From positions 1 through 60,639 of the forward strand of contig JASGDB010000054.1 in the NCBI GenBank assembly GCA_049841315.1: a stretch of DNA of 60,639 nt, given 5' to 3'. How positions within the stretch are numbered: position 1 is the first letter of the stretch; every line of letters begins with the position of its first letter. The stretch comes from JASGDB01 sp049841315. Its GTDB lineage: Bacteria > Bacteroidota > Bacteroidia > Flavobacteriales > Weeksellaceae. The position numbers were made by a program, and so were the translations under genes. Shown piece after piece: positions 30,635 through 40,183 of this stretch. Under the pieces are notes generated by a model. That model had not been told where the DNA came from, searched no databases, and saw only the letters and a list, made by a program, of their open reading frames with translations.

Positions 30635-32617
30635 TTACGGCTGTATTTCCTGCCCGGAAACTGCGGTTTCTACGGCTTTATCATTCTGTTCCTGATTTTC
30701 CACAGCGTTTTTTACGGGCTGTTCTGTCAGTTCGGGATCCCACTCTCTTTTTCCGAAAATCTCTTCAAGGTCTTCACGGAAAATTACTTCTTTTTCAAGG
30801 AGTTTCCCTGCCAAAGCATCGAGTTTTTCCCTGTTGTCCCGGAGAACCTGCAATGCTCTCTGATACTGGTTTTCTATGATGTTTTTGATTTCTGCATCAA
30901 TTTTGGTTGCTGTTTCTTCGGAATATGGTTTTCCGAAACTGTATTCAGACTGCCCGGAACTGTCGTAATAGGAAATATTCCCGATGTTTTCGCTCAGTCC
31001 GTATATCGTTACCATTGCCTGAGCCTGCTTTGTTACTCTTTCCAAATCAGAAAGTGCGCCTGTGGAAATATTATCGAAAACAACTTGTTCGGCAGCTCTT
31101 CCTCCTAATGTCGCACACATTTCGTCGAGCATCTGTTCGGTGGTGGTTAACGACCTTTCTTCCGGCAGATACCATGCTGCGCCGAGAGAGCGGCCGCGCG
31201 GAACAATCGTTACTTTCAAAAGAGGAGCGGCGTGTTCCACCAGCCATGAAATCGTGGCGTGTCCGGCTTCGTGATAGGCAACTCTTCTTTTTTCGGAAGG
31301 TTTGATGGCTTTATTTTTCTTTTCAAGACCGCCGATGATTCTGTCGACTGCATCGAGGAAATCCTGTTTGGTTACGGTTTCGTGTCCGTTTCTTGCGGCG
31401 ACTAATGCCGCCTCATTGCACACGTTGGCAATATCCGCTCCGCTGAATCCGGGAGTTTGTTTTGCTAAGAAATCTCTGTCTACAGAGGAGTCGAGCTTGA
31501 TTTTCTTAAGGTGTACATCGAAAATTTCTTTTCTTTCGTGAAGTTCCGGAAGGTCTACATAAATGGAGCGGTCAAAACGTCCGGCTCTCAAAAGTGCTTT
31601 GTCGAGAATATCGGCTCGGTTGGTAGCCGCCATTACAATCACATTCGTATCTGTTCCGAATCCGTCCATTTCCGTAAGGAGCTGGTTCAGTGTGTTTTCG
31701 CGTTCGTCGTTTCCTCCTGTGAAGCCGCGTCCGCCTCTTGCTCTACCGATAGCATCAATTTCGTCGATAAAGATAATCGCCGGAGATTTGATTTTTGCCT
31801 GAGCGAAAAGATCTCTTACTCTGGAAGCACCGACTCCTACAAACATTTCCACAAAATCCGAACCCGAAAGTGAAAAGAAAGGAACTTTTGCTTCACCGGC
31901 AACAGCTTTTGCCAGTAATGTTTTCCCTGTTCCCGGAGGCCCGACGAGGAGAACTCCTTTTGGTATTTTCCCCCCAAGTTTGGTGTATTTTTCAGAGTTT
32001 TTAAGGAAATCAACGACTTCCTGTACTTCTTCTTTCGCTCCTTCCAATCCGGCAACATCTTTGAAGGTTACCTGTAATTTTTCTTTTTCGTCAAAAAGTC
32101 TTGCTCTGGATTTTCCGATGGAGAAAATCTGCCCTCCGGGACCGCCTCCACCTGCCATTTTTTTGAAAAGAAAAAAATAGAATAGCGCAAGAATACCCAC
32201 CCAGAAAAGAATTGGAAGCAACATCTCAAGAAGAGGATTCTTGCTAATTTCATACGTTCTTTTGGTTTCGAGCAAATAGTCTTTTTTTATCTGGTTAAAT
32301 TCCGCCAAAAAGAGCTGTTTGTCTCCGTAAGTTACGGTGTAATCCGGTTTTGGCGTAAGGTCGAGCAATGCAAGCGGATTATTGCCCTGCTCTTTCTCCA
32401 CCATAGCATTTTTTGCTGCCGGAGTGAGGAATACATCTGCTTTTTCTATGTCTGTATATACGATTACGCTCTCTACTTCTCCATGTTTCATCTGGGTGAA
32501 GAAGTCGTCTTCGCTTATGGTCTGTTTTTCCCCGTTTCCCCAGAATTCCTGAAAAAAGAATAATATCAGCAGAAATATGGCGATGGGAAAGAACCAGTTA
32601 AATCCTTTATTGTTCAT
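30635..32617 (-). CDS. ftsH: ATP-dependent zinc metalloprotease FtsH
   Basis: FtsH degrades membrane and regulatory proteins at the inner membrane. The 660-residue protein has two membrane segments (about 8-23 and 131-151) around a periplasmic domain, a glycine-rich stretch, the AAA+ domain with Walker A GPPGTGKT (about 226-233), Walker B IIFIDEIDAIG and the second region of homology ATNRADILDKALLRAGRFDR, and the zinc site HEAGH (449-453). The end is acidic and glutamine-rich. It lies 27 nt after rsfS in the same operon. Confidence 0.97.
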   Translation of the reverse strand: MNNKGFNWFFPIAIFLLILFFFQEFWGNGEKQTISEDDFFTQMKHGEVESVIVYTDIEKADVFLTPAAKNAMVEKEQGNNPLALLDLTPKPDYTVTYGDKQLFLAEFNQIKKDYLLETKRTYEISKNPLLEMLLPILFWVGILALFYFFLFKKMAGGGGPGGQIFSIGKSRARLFDEKEKLQVTFKDVAGLEGAKEEVQEVVDFLKNSEKYTKLGGKIPKGVLLVGPPGTGKTLLAKAVAGEAKVPFFSLSGSDFVEMFVGVGASRVRDLFAQAKIKSPAIIFIDEIDAIGRARGGRGFTGGNDERENTLNQLLTEMDGFGTDTNVIVMAATNRADILDKALLRAGRFDRSIYVDLPELHERKEIFDVHLKKIKLDSSVDRDFLAKQTPGFSGADIANVCNEAALVAARNGHETVTKQDFLDAVDRIIGGLEKKNKAIKPSEKRRVAYHEAGHATISWLVEHAAPLLKVTIVPRGRSLGAAWYLPEERSLTTTEQMLDEMCATLGGRAAEQVVFDNISTGALSDLERVTKQAQAMVTIYGLSENIGNISYYDSSGQSEYSFGKPYSEETATKIDAEIKNIIENQYQRALQVLRDNREKLDALAGKLLEKEVIFREDLEEIFGKREWDPELTEQPVKNAVENQEQNDKAVETAVSGQEIQP

Positions 32618-32644
32618 TCGTTTTGTTTAAAAAATTGTTTGTTA

Positions 32645-33013
32645 TCAGATTGCATTTTCGATGCGGGTGATTTTGGCATCTCCCCAAAGTTCTTCAATCT
32701 CGTAATACTCGCGTATCTGTTTCTGGAATACATGCACCACTACGGACACGTAATCCATTAAAACCCACATCGCGTTTTCTGTTCCCTCCACGTGCCAAGG
32801 TCTGTCTTTCAGTTCGTTTCTTACCTTTTTTTCGATGTTTCCGGCAATGGCCGAAACCTGCGTGTTGGAATTGGCACTGCAGATGATAAAGGTTTCCGCT
32901 ACGGAGTTTTCGATATTGGAAAGGTCGAAAATCATGATGTCTTCTCCTTTCGTATCCTGAATCGCTTCGACTATTTTATCTGTTAAAAGTTGTTTTTGTA
33001 TCGTTTTACTCAT
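32645..33013 (-). CDS. rsfS: Ribosomal silencing factor RsfS
   Basis: RsfS binds ribosomal protein L14 and blocks joining of the subunits when nutrients are short. The 122-residue protein has the family features DIMIFDLSNIENSVAETF, then ICSANSNTQVSAIA, WVLMDYVSVVVHVFQKQIREYY and LWGDA. Length and motifs are normal. It is first of an rsfS-ftsH operon and diverges from birA across 93 nt. Confidence 0.95.
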   Translation of the reverse strand: MSKTIQKQLLTDKIVEAIQDTKGEDIMIFDLSNIENSVAETFIICSANSNTQVSAIAGNIEKKVRNELKDRPWHVEGTENAMWVLMDYVSVVVHVFQKQIREYYEIEELWGDAKITRIENAI

Positions 33014-33033
33014 TCAAAATTGGGTATAATTTG

Positions 33034-33041
33034 CAAATTTA
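33034..33041 (-). promoter_or_regulatory. Predicted -7 box of rsfS-ftsH
   Basis: The minus strand reads TAAATTTG, matching TAnnTTTG, 20 nt before the rsfS ATG. The gap to birA (33014-33106) holds no other clear signal. Confidence 0.5.
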
Positions 33042-33106
33042 TTGTTTTTTTCTTTATTTCACGGGCATTATTGCTTTAAGCCTCTGTAATTTAAAATTGT
33101 TCTGAA

Positions 33107-33820
33107 ATGAATCACCTTATTCATATTGCCGAATGCGGTTCTACCAACGATGAAATTCTGTCTTTTCTTTCTCCCGGATTTCCCGATATTTTGGGATTGT
33201 ACACTTTCAACCAAACCAATGGCAGAGGGCAGTATGGAAACATCTGGAAAAATACGGAGAATGAAAATCTCGCTTTTTCTATTGCGGTGAAAAGTTCCTT
33301 TTTCAGTTCCGGTGTATTCATCAATTTCCGTACCGCCGGACTGCTCCGGAATTTTGTTGCCAATCTGACCGATGAAGACACCAAAATAAAATGGCCGAAT
33401 GATATTATTCTCAATCAGAAGAAAATTTCCGGCATCCTCATCGAAAAAAAGAAAGTTTCCGGTGAGGAATATTTCATCATCGGGATTGGGTTGAATATTA
33501 ACCAGATAGACTTTAAAGGCTTGCCGAAAGCCGGTTCTCTGCATACTCAAACCAATCGTTCCTACAATATTGAAGACGTGGCAAAGGAGCTTTTTGCTTT
33601 ATTTGAAAAAGAAATTTTTCGTGAACTTCCGATTCAGGAGGCACTCGAGGAATACAATCAGCACCTTTTCCGGAAAGATGTGATAAGCGTTTTTGAAAAA
33701 AACGGAACGCGACAAAATGGCATTATCCAAAATGTGGATGAAGATGGTTTTCTTTGGATTGAAATGGAAAACGAAGGATTACAGAGGTTTTTTCATAAGG
33801 AGGTTGAAATGCTGTATTGA
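33107..33820 (+). CDS. birA: Biotin-[acetyl-CoA carboxylase] ligase (BirA catalytic domain)
   Basis: This enzyme activates biotin to biotinyl-AMP and joins it to the acetyl-CoA carboxylase carrier protein. The 237-residue protein has the biotin loop GRGQYGNIWK (about 37-46, the GRGRxG motif with Q for R), KWPNDIIL (about 93-100), KISGILIE and IGIGLNIN. It lacks the N-terminal helix-turn-helix of E. coli BirA, so it cannot act as a repressor (group I). A small C-terminal SH3-like domain is present. Confidence 0.94.
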   Translation: MNHLIHIAECGSTNDEILSFLSPGFPDILGLYTFNQTNGRGQYGNIWKNTENENLAFSIAVKSSFFSSGVFINFRTAGLLRNFVANLTDEDTKIKWPNDIILNQKKISGILIEKKKVSGEEYFIIGIGLNINQIDFKGLPKAGSLHTQTNRSYNIEDVAKELFALFEKEIFRELPIQEALEEYNQHLFRKDVISVFEKNGTRQNGIIQNVDEDGFLWIEMENEGLQRFFHKEVEMLY

Positions 33821-33876
33821 GAAAAGTAATACTTCGGCACACATAGGGGTTTTTAATAATATCCACAATGGGTTTT

Positions 33877-36456
33877 TCACTTGCCAATCATCTTTTTAAT
33901 CGCATTTAACTTCATTAAAGCCTCAATCGGCGTTAATGTATTGATGTCGATTCTGGTAAGCTCCTCACGGATGTTTTCCAGAACAGGGTCGTCCAGCTGA
34001 AAGAAAGAAAGCTGTAGATTTTCCTCCGTTACCCTTTTTATTTTTTCCGTTGAACCGCTTTGCGTACGGCTGTCTTCCAGTGTTTTGAGGATTTCATTGG
34101 CACGGTTTACAACTTTTGAAGGCATTCCCGCCAGCTTCGCTACATGAATCCCGAAACTGTGTTCGCTTCCGCCCGGAACCAGTTTTCTCAAAAAGATAAT
34201 GCTTCCCTTATTCTCCTGAATCGAAACGTGGAAATTTTTGATGCGCTCAAAATTCAGCATCATTTCATTCAGCTCGTGATAATGAGTGGCGAACAGTGTT
34301 TTTGGCTGTGTAGGATGCTGATGAAGATATTCCGCAATCGCCCATGCAATCGAAACTCCGTCATAAGTAGAAGTTCCGCGCCCGATTTCATCGAGGAGAA
34401 TCAGGCTTCTGTCCGAAATATTGTTTAGGATATTAGCGGCTTCATTCATTTCCACCATGAAAGTCGATTCTCCGGCAGAAATATTATCCGATGCTCCCAC
34501 ACGGGTAAAAATCTTATCCAGAATACCAATTTCCGCATATTTCGCAGGAACAAAACTTCCGATTTGAGCCATTAAACATACAATCGCCGTTTGTCGCAGA
34601 ATCGCCGATTTACCCGCCATGTTCGGACCCGTAACCATAATAATCTGCTGAGAGTCCCTGTCCATAAAAATATCGTTCGGGATGTATTTTTCACCTAAAG
34701 GGAGAGCATTTTCAATAATCGGATGCCGTGCTTCCTGAAGCATTAAACTAAAATTTTCGTTTAAAACCGGTTTGGTATAACTTTCAGAAACGGCAAGGTC
34801 TGATAATCCGACTGCCACATCCAATTGTGCAATAATCTGCGAATTCTCCTGAATCCTGTCAATATAAATCAAAGTTTCTGAGCAAACGTTTTGGTAAAGG
34901 TTATGCTCAAGAACGGAAATTTTTTCCTCCGCACCGAGAATCTGGTCTTCGTATTCTTTCAGTTCTTCAGTGATGTAACGTTCTGCATTTACCAAAGTCT
35001 GCTTGCGAATCCAGTCGGGCGGAACTTTATCTTTATGCGTATTCCGGACTTCGATATAATAACCGAAAACATTATTATAGCTGATTTTCAGGCTCGAAAT
35101 TCCGGTTCGTTCTATTTCGCGGTTACACATTTCCTCCAGAAAATTTTTTCCTTTGGACTGCAATCCTCTCAAACGGTCGAGTTCTTCGCTGATTCCCTCT
35201 TTGATGACATTTCCTTTGGCGATATTCACCGGAAGCTCTTCGCTTAGGTGATTTTTAAGGAATTCTATAATATCGTCCAGCGAATGAAGTGGCTCAATCC
35301 AGGCCAAAAGATTGTGATGTTCATGCAGCAGAGATTTGATTTCCTGAATATTAATCAGGCTTCCTCGGAGATAACCGAATTCTTTCGGTGAAATTTTTTC
35401 GGCAGCGAGTTTTCCCATTAACCTGTCGAGGTCGGAAATGGATTTCAAGAGCTGTGTAATCTGACATTTTAAATCTTCATTTTCATTAAAAAAATTAATA
35501 AGAGAAAGCCTTCTGTTGATTTCGTCCACCGATTTCAGGGGCAGGATAATTCTTCTTCTCAATAATCTTCCGCCCATCGGAGTTGAAGTTCTGTCGATGA
35601 TGTCGAGCAAAGATTTTCCGTCTTTTCCCGAAGGATACACGATTTCAAGATTTCTGAGTGTAAAAGCATCCATCATCAGAAAATCTTCCTGCGGAATCAC
35701 CTGAATTTTGGTAATGTGAGAAAGAAGATTGTGATGCGTATCTTCCACGAGATAGGCAAAAACAGCTCCTGCGGCGGTAACGGCGAGTTTCATTTCCTCT
35801 ACACCGAAACCTTTCAGTGAGTTGGTTTTGAACTGTGCGGTTAGTTTTTCATACGCATAATGATATTGGTACGCCCAGTCCTCGAGACGGAAGATATTTC
35901 TGTTTTTCAGCTGCTCCGGAATGGAAACGCTCCGCTGGTAAATGATTTCGCTCGGGTCAAAAGTGCTCACGATATGCAATAGTTTTTCCAGATTTCCCTC
36001 GCTCACGAGAAATTCTCCCGTAGAAATATCCACAAGTGCCATTCCGTAGCGTTCTTTTTCTTTGTGAAGGGAAAGCAGAAAATTATTTTTTCGGGAATTC
36101 AGAACCTGGTCGTTGAAAGTTACTCCCGGCGTTACCAGCTCCGTAACTCCGCGTTTTACGATTCCTTTTACCATTTTCGGGTCTTCCAGCTGGTCGCAGA
36201 TGGCAACGCGAAGCCCTGCACGAACCAGTTTCGGAAGATAGGAATCAAGGGAATGATGAGGAAACCCTGCAAGTTCGGTATTTTCCTCTGCTGAGCCTCT
36301 TTTGGTAAGAACGATTCCCAAAATCTGCGAAGTTCTCACCGCATCCGGGCCGAAAGTTTCATAGAAATCTCCCACACGGAACAGCAGCAGCGCATCAGGA
36401 TATTTAGCCTTAATGCTGTTGTACTGTTTCATTAACGGGGTTTCTTTCTTTGCCAT
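33877..36456 (-). CDS. mutS: DNA mismatch repair protein MutS
   Basis: MutS detects mismatches and small loops and recruits MutL. The 859-residue protein has the mismatch-reading Phe-x-Glu in FRVGDFYETFG (about 31-41 of the chosen start), connector, core and clamp domains, the ATPase Walker A GPNMAGKSAILRQTA, Walker B LILLDEIGRGTSTYDG and the FATHYHELN histidine, and an N-terminal start MAKKETPLMKQY. ATG 36456 is chosen because the longer frame to 36480 runs into a well-spaced promoter. Its 3' end converges with birA. Confidence 0.97.
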   Translation of the reverse strand: MAKKETPLMKQYNSIKAKYPDALLLFRVGDFYETFGPDAVRTSQILGIVLTKRGSAEENTELAGFPHHSLDSYLPKLVRAGLRVAICDQLEDPKMVKGIVKRGVTELVTPGVTFNDQVLNSRKNNFLLSLHKEKERYGMALVDISTGEFLVSEGNLEKLLHIVSTFDPSEIIYQRSVSIPEQLKNRNIFRLEDWAYQYHYAYEKLTAQFKTNSLKGFGVEEMKLAVTAAGAVFAYLVEDTHHNLLSHITKIQVIPQEDFLMMDAFTLRNLEIVYPSGKDGKSLLDIIDRTSTPMGGRLLRRRIILPLKSVDEINRRLSLINFFNENEDLKCQITQLLKSISDLDRLMGKLAAEKISPKEFGYLRGSLINIQEIKSLLHEHHNLLAWIEPLHSLDDIIEFLKNHLSEELPVNIAKGNVIKEGISEELDRLRGLQSKGKNFLEEMCNREIERTGISSLKISYNNVFGYYIEVRNTHKDKVPPDWIRKQTLVNAERYITEELKEYEDQILGAEEKISVLEHNLYQNVCSETLIYIDRIQENSQIIAQLDVAVGLSDLAVSESYTKPVLNENFSLMLQEARHPIIENALPLGEKYIPNDIFMDRDSQQIIMVTGPNMAGKSAILRQTAIVCLMAQIGSFVPAKYAEIGILDKIFTRVGASDNISAGESTFMVEMNEAANILNNISDRSLILLDEIGRGTSTYDGVSIAWAIAEYLHQHPTQPKTLFATHYHELNEMMLNFERIKNFHVSIQENKGSIIFLRKLVPGGSEHSFGIHVAKLAGMPSKVVNRANEILKTLEDSRTQSGSTEKIKRVTEENLQLSFFQLDDPVLENIREELTRIDINTLTPIEALMKLNAIKKMIGK

Positions 36457-36477
36457 TGTCTTATCGGATAAGGAGGT

Positions 36478-36508
36478 CAAAAATACATCTAAAATAGTAT
36501 AAAAACAA
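36478..36508 (-). promoter_or_regulatory. Predicted promoter of mutS
   Basis: On the minus strand TTG (36508-36506) and TATTTTTG (36485-36478) are spaced 20 nt. It lies 21 nt before ATG 36456 and settles that start. Confidence 0.6.
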
Positions 36509-36595
36509 AGTAAAGATGATTTTTAGTGATACCGGAAATTTTATCCGTGAATTGATTTCAAAATCAGAACATTCGGGAATTATCTTTAAAACTGT

Positions 36596-36603
36596 TATTT
36601 TTG
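36596..36603 (+). promoter_or_regulatory. Predicted -7 box of the 36633 gene
   Basis: TATTTTTG matches TAnnTTTG and ends 29 nt before the ATG. No TTG at good spacing was found. Confidence 0.45.
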
Positions 36604-36632
36604 AAATCCAATAATAATGTATCATATAAAGA

Positions 36633-37118
36633 ATGAGAACAGTTAAAAATTTAAAAAACAACAGAAGGGTAATTTTTGATACAGGAGTATTTGACGATTG
36701 GTGTGTTTATATTGTAGAAGAAAACGGTCAAAGAAGAGCTCCGTTTGATGTGGACTATTTTACTGATCTAAAGCGATTAAATCAAAAATACGGGAATAAC
36801 AAGGTATATATGGATTTCCTTAAAATTTATAAAATTACAGACCATAGTATTAACATTGAAATACTTAATAAAATTGAGGAAATTTCCGAAACATATAAAG
36901 GAGAGGATGTACTGTTAATAGAACAGTGGTTCTCGGTGATTTATGCCGCAATGATTTCCGAAGAAAACAAGAAAAATGCAATTCTAAAAAAAAGGGTCAA
37001 ACACTTGGGCATATATCAAGCATTAATTCAAAATTTTGAACCGGAAAAAGCGGCTAAATTTAGTTATGGTAAAAAATGGAGAGAATTAGATGCTTTAATG
37101 AGAGAATACGATATTTAG
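36633..37118 (+). CDS. Conserved hypothetical protein, possibly DUF7004
   Basis: The 161-residue soluble protein opens with VKNLKNNRRVIFDTGVFDDW and has CVYIVEENGQRRAPFDVDYF, QKYGNNKVYMDFLKIY, DVLLIEQWFSVIYAAMISEE and the basic end GKKWRELDALM. No signal or membrane segment is seen. I recall related flavobacterial proteins under a DUF7004 label, with moderate certainty. Function is unknown. It sits alone between mutS and the DUF6080-like gene, diverging from mutS; its codon use is more AT-rich than the neighbours. Confidence 0.7.
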   Translation: MRTVKNLKNNRRVIFDTGVFDDWCVYIVEENGQRRAPFDVDYFTDLKRLNQKYGNNKVYMDFLKIYKITDHSINIEILNKIEEISETYKGEDVLLIEQWFSVIYAAMISEENKKNAILKKRVKHLGIYQALIQNFEPEKAAKFSYGKKWRELDALMREYDI

Positions 37119-37199
37119 TCGCTCCTTAAAACAGCACAACCAATTAACAATCAATGAAACAAGTTAAAAAACGCTGTTTAAAAGTTGATTTTCAATTAA

Positions 37200-38474
37200 T
37201 TATGAAAGATAATACTTGTTTAGAAAAACAAAAAATTCTTCCATACGAACCATATTATTCATCGCAATAAATACAAAAGTTACTGCAAGAACTGATAAAA
37301 TCGCAGAAAGCATAATACCGTTTTTCCGGTAAGCATAAAAAAGCCATCCCAACATCACCGGAATCACAAAAACAAAGTGTCCGCCGTAGATGTAAGAGGT
37401 GTGAAGCCCGAATTTCATAACACAGTGAATCACAATATCAACCAGAAAAGACAGCATCAGAATCTGTACGAATCTGTTTCTGAAATTTTTGAAATAACTC
37501 CAGAAAACCAGTATAAAAATCACCGCCACGAAAAAATACGGAAGCCATGAAGAATAGGTTTCCATGAAAAGCGCTTTGAAGAAAAAAGTTTTCCCCTGAT
37601 TATGATAATCTCTCAGCTCAAAACCTGAAAAAAGAATATTTCCCCCGAAAAACCACGACCAAATCATATCCCAAACCGGAACATGGTCTGCATTTGAAAA
37701 TTTATCGTACTGCTGTTCGGCTTTTGTAAAGATTTTTTCATACTGAAAATTCAGGCGGTTCAGAAAAAGGAGTGCGAAAACTGCAAAAGAAATCACCGCC
37801 CGAAGCACGGCATTCCCGAATTTTTTCCAGCTTCGGAAAAGCCCTTTTTCAAAAAGAACAGGAAGATATACTTTCACAATATTGGTAATCGTCATTCCGC
37901 CGGCTGCCACTCCCGAAAGTACAAGTGCAACGCCGGAAATTCTTTTATTCCGACGGAGTTTAAGCGCAGCGTAATAATTAAATCCCGTAAGAAAAAACAG
38001 CGTATACGTATACGTTTCAGGCGTAAAGGAAAGCAATACCGGAGTAACAAAAAAGCTGAACATCACCACCAGAAAAACCGACAGGAAAACAGGAAGCCGG
38101 ATGATATTCCGCAGATATTTGAAAATCTGGACATTTACCAGAGAAATCATCGCCGTACTGCAAAGCGCAAGCACCAAACGAAAATCGGCATTCATTTTTC
38201 CTCCCGAAACCCACAATGCCAGATTCCTGAGGGCATCAAAAAAATAATTGGAAAGCGGATGACGCTCAAAACCGCCGCCGTTCATCACGATTGCCCTGTT
38301 GTCGAAACTGAAATACGCATCCCACGGAATACGATTATCAAAGACAATTCTGTAATTCAGCGCGATATACGAGGCGAGCGTTCCATAGCTCAGCAGGAAA
38401 ACCACAAACAGCAGAAATTCCGTTCGGGAAGCGGGAAAAAATGTTTTAAAAAAATCAATTATTTTATGTTTCAT
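37200..38474 (-). CDS. Polytopic membrane protein, DUF6080-like
   Basis: The 424-residue protein has about ten membrane segments. The first outer loop carries a conserved-looking stretch DNRIPWDAYFSFDNRAIVMN with GGGFERHPLSNYFFDALRN after it; this order of an acidic loop after the first helix is typical of GT-C glycosyltransferase-type proteins. Other marks are SFTPETYTYTLFFL and GVAAGGMTITN. I recall it as DUF6080 in flavobacteria. A sugar- or lipid-transferring function is only an inference from topology. ATG 38474 is chosen, since a -7 box lies 18 nt upstream of it. Confidence 0.75.
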   Translation of the reverse strand: MKHKIIDFFKTFFPASRTEFLLFVVFLLSYGTLASYIALNYRIVFDNRIPWDAYFSFDNRAIVMNGGGFERHPLSNYFFDALRNLALWVSGGKMNADFRLVLALCSTAMISLVNVQIFKYLRNIIRLPVFLSVFLVVMFSFFVTPVLLSFTPETYTYTLFFLTGFNYYAALKLRRNKRISGVALVLSGVAAGGMTITNIVKVYLPVLFEKGLFRSWKKFGNAVLRAVISFAVFALLFLNRLNFQYEKIFTKAEQQYDKFSNADHVPVWDMIWSWFFGGNILFSGFELRDYHNQGKTFFFKALFMETYSSWLPYFFVAVIFILVFWSYFKNFRNRFVQILMLSFLVDIVIHCVMKFGLHTSYIYGGHFVFVIPVMLGWLFYAYRKNGIMLSAILSVLAVTFVFIAMNNMVRMEEFFVFLNKYYLS

Positions 38475-38491
38475 CGGAAAAAAATGCGGTG

Positions 38492-38499
38492 CAAAAATA
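38492..38499 (-). promoter_or_regulatory. Predicted -7 box of the DUF6080-like gene
   Basis: The minus strand reads TATTTTTG, 18 nt before ATG 38474 and just after the selO stop codon at 38505. It indicates transcription separate from selO. Confidence 0.5.
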
Positions 38500-38504
38500 C
38501 ACAA

Positions 38505-40049
38505 TTAAGAACTGCACGAAAGCATGGAACAGCCAATAGTTCCGTCAAATTCCTGCGGGCGTTTCTGCGAAAATTCCGAAAAAATTTCCTGATAAGGATT
38601 TTCCAATGCTTTCAAAAGTTTGTGAAGAAGCTCTGTTTTCCCATGATTCAGTTCCTCGATACAGTTGTAGAGGAGATAATTTCTCAGGATGAATTTCGGA
38701 TTGGCGTTCTGCATCAGCTGTAAAGATTCTTCTTTTGAAATCGTATTTTCCGCCAGTCTGATTTTATAATTCTGCATAAAAGTTTCCAGTATATCCCATT
38801 GTTTTTCTTCCGGATTGTGGTAAAAACACGGTTGGAAAAGCGCTCTAACGTCCGATGATTCTTCCCATTTTTCCAACTGATTGAAAAACAAAGTATGATC
38901 CATTCCCGAATCCTGCATCATCTGCTGCCAGCCGGTGAAAAACTCATCGTCTTTTTCCCGATGTTCCCCGAAACCGAATTTACGGCAGAGCATTTCATCA
39001 TGTTTTTTCCAGAAATAAACGGAGAAATTTCCCAAAGTATTTTCCAGAAAATCCACATCATTAATCAGCGGAAAAACCGCATTGGAAAACTGCCAGAGAT
39101 TCCACTGCGCGATTTGCGGCTGTTGTCCGAATGCGTATCTTCTTCCCGGCAAATCCGTTGCATTCGGTGTAAAATTAAGGTCATAACCATCGAGCATGGA
39201 AAAAGGCCCGTAATCTATGGTAAGCCCGAGAACCGACATATTATCCGTATTCATCACGCCGTGAACGAAGCCGACCCGAAGCCATTCCGTCATCAGGTCT
39301 GCCGTTTTTTTACAAATAATTTCAAACCATTCTTTGTATCTTGATTCGGAATCGGGATTGATTTCCGGAAAATATTCCCGAATGGAAAAATCCGCGAGCT
39401 TTTTTAAAATATCCGTTTCTTTTTGAGCGGAAAGAAGCTCAAAATGCCCGAAACGGAGAAAACTTTCAGCCGTTCGGATGATGACAGCTCCTTTTTCTTC
39501 TTTCGGATTTCCGTTGTACATCATATCGCGGACAACCTTTTCTCCTGTCAAAGCAAGGCTCAATGCGCGAGTAGTAGGAATCCCGAGATGAAACATCGCT
39601 TCGCTCATCAGATATTCGCGGACAGAGGAACGGAGAACGGCTCTTCCGTCGGCATGTCTGGAATACGGAGTTGCGCCTGCTCCTTTCCACTGGATTTCGG
39701 TTTTTCTGCCTTTGTCGTCGGTAATTTCTCCTGCGAAAATCGCCCTTCCGTCGCCGAGCTGCCCTGCCCAGCTTCCGAACTGATGTCCGGCATACGCAGT
39801 CGAATAAGTTTTAAGATGAGGAGGAATATAATTCCCGAAAAGAAATTGCTCGTCCTGCTCGCTTTCCAGGGTTCCGATTCCGGTTTCTTCGGCGAGTTTT
39901 TTATTGAAAACAAGAAGTTCCGCATCGGGAAATTTCACGGTTTCAGCAACGGAAAACAGCACTTTTGGTGTCTGTCTCTGTATCGGGTTTCCGGTGAAAT
40001 CTCCGGGAAAAAGTTCAAGATAAGGCTGTTTTATTCGGGATAAATTCAT
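38505..40049 (-). CDS. selO: SelO/YdiU protein AMPylase
   Basis: SelO is a kinase-fold enzyme that transfers AMP to protein hydroxyl groups and takes part in redox responses. The 514-residue protein has AGHQFGSWAGQLGDGRA, then QWKGAGATPYSRHADGRAVL, REYLMSEAMFHLGIPTTRAL and the catalytic HGVMNTDNMSVLG and DYGPFSMLD stretches. The end CSMLSCSS has cysteine where animal SelO has selenocysteine. ATG 40049 is chosen, matching the family start (about 14 codons shorter than the open frame). It is separated from pbp1A by two hairpins. Confidence 0.95.
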   Translation of the reverse strand: MNLSRIKQPYLELFPGDFTGNPIQRQTPKVLFSVAETVKFPDAELLVFNKKLAEETGIGTLESEQDEQFLFGNYIPPHLKTYSTAYAGHQFGSWAGQLGDGRAIFAGEITDDKGRKTEIQWKGAGATPYSRHADGRAVLRSSVREYLMSEAMFHLGIPTTRALSLALTGEKVVRDMMYNGNPKEEKGAVIIRTAESFLRFGHFELLSAQKETDILKKLADFSIREYFPEINPDSESRYKEWFEIICKKTADLMTEWLRVGFVHGVMNTDNMSVLGLTIDYGPFSMLDGYDLNFTPNATDLPGRRYAFGQQPQIAQWNLWQFSNAVFPLINDVDFLENTLGNFSVYFWKKHDEMLCRKFGFGEHREKDDEFFTGWQQMMQDSGMDHTLFFNQLEKWEESSDVRALFQPCFYHNPEEKQWDILETFMQNYKIRLAENTISKEESLQLMQNANPKFILRNYLLYNCIEELNHGKTELLHKLLKALENPYQEIFSEFSQKRPQEFDGTIGCSMLSCSS

Positions 40050-40089
40050 GAGGCAAATGTCGGGAAAAAATATTATTTCTGCATTTTCC

Positions 40090-40122
40090 AAACCTGACGG
40101 GTTTCGGAAACCCGTCAGGTTT
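40090..40122. terminator. Perfect 16-bp hairpin between pbp1A and selO
   Basis: AAACCTGACGGGTTTC (40090-40105) and its exact complement (40107-40122) enclose one base. It belongs to the same hairpin family as 21771-21801. Confidence 0.55.
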
Positions 40123-40133
40123 TTTCAAAAAAA

Positions 40134-40161
40134 ACATCCTCTCAGTTTCCTGAAAGGATGT
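40134..40161 (-). terminator. Intrinsic terminator of the ricT-gldH-pbp1A operon
   Basis: ACATCCTCTCAG (40134-40145) pairs with 40150-40161 at 11 of 12 positions. On the minus strand it is followed by a run of T (40133-40127), a typical intrinsic terminator 23 nt after pbp1A. Confidence 0.75.
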
Positions 40162-40183
40162 GCAGAATATTTGTTAATGATTT

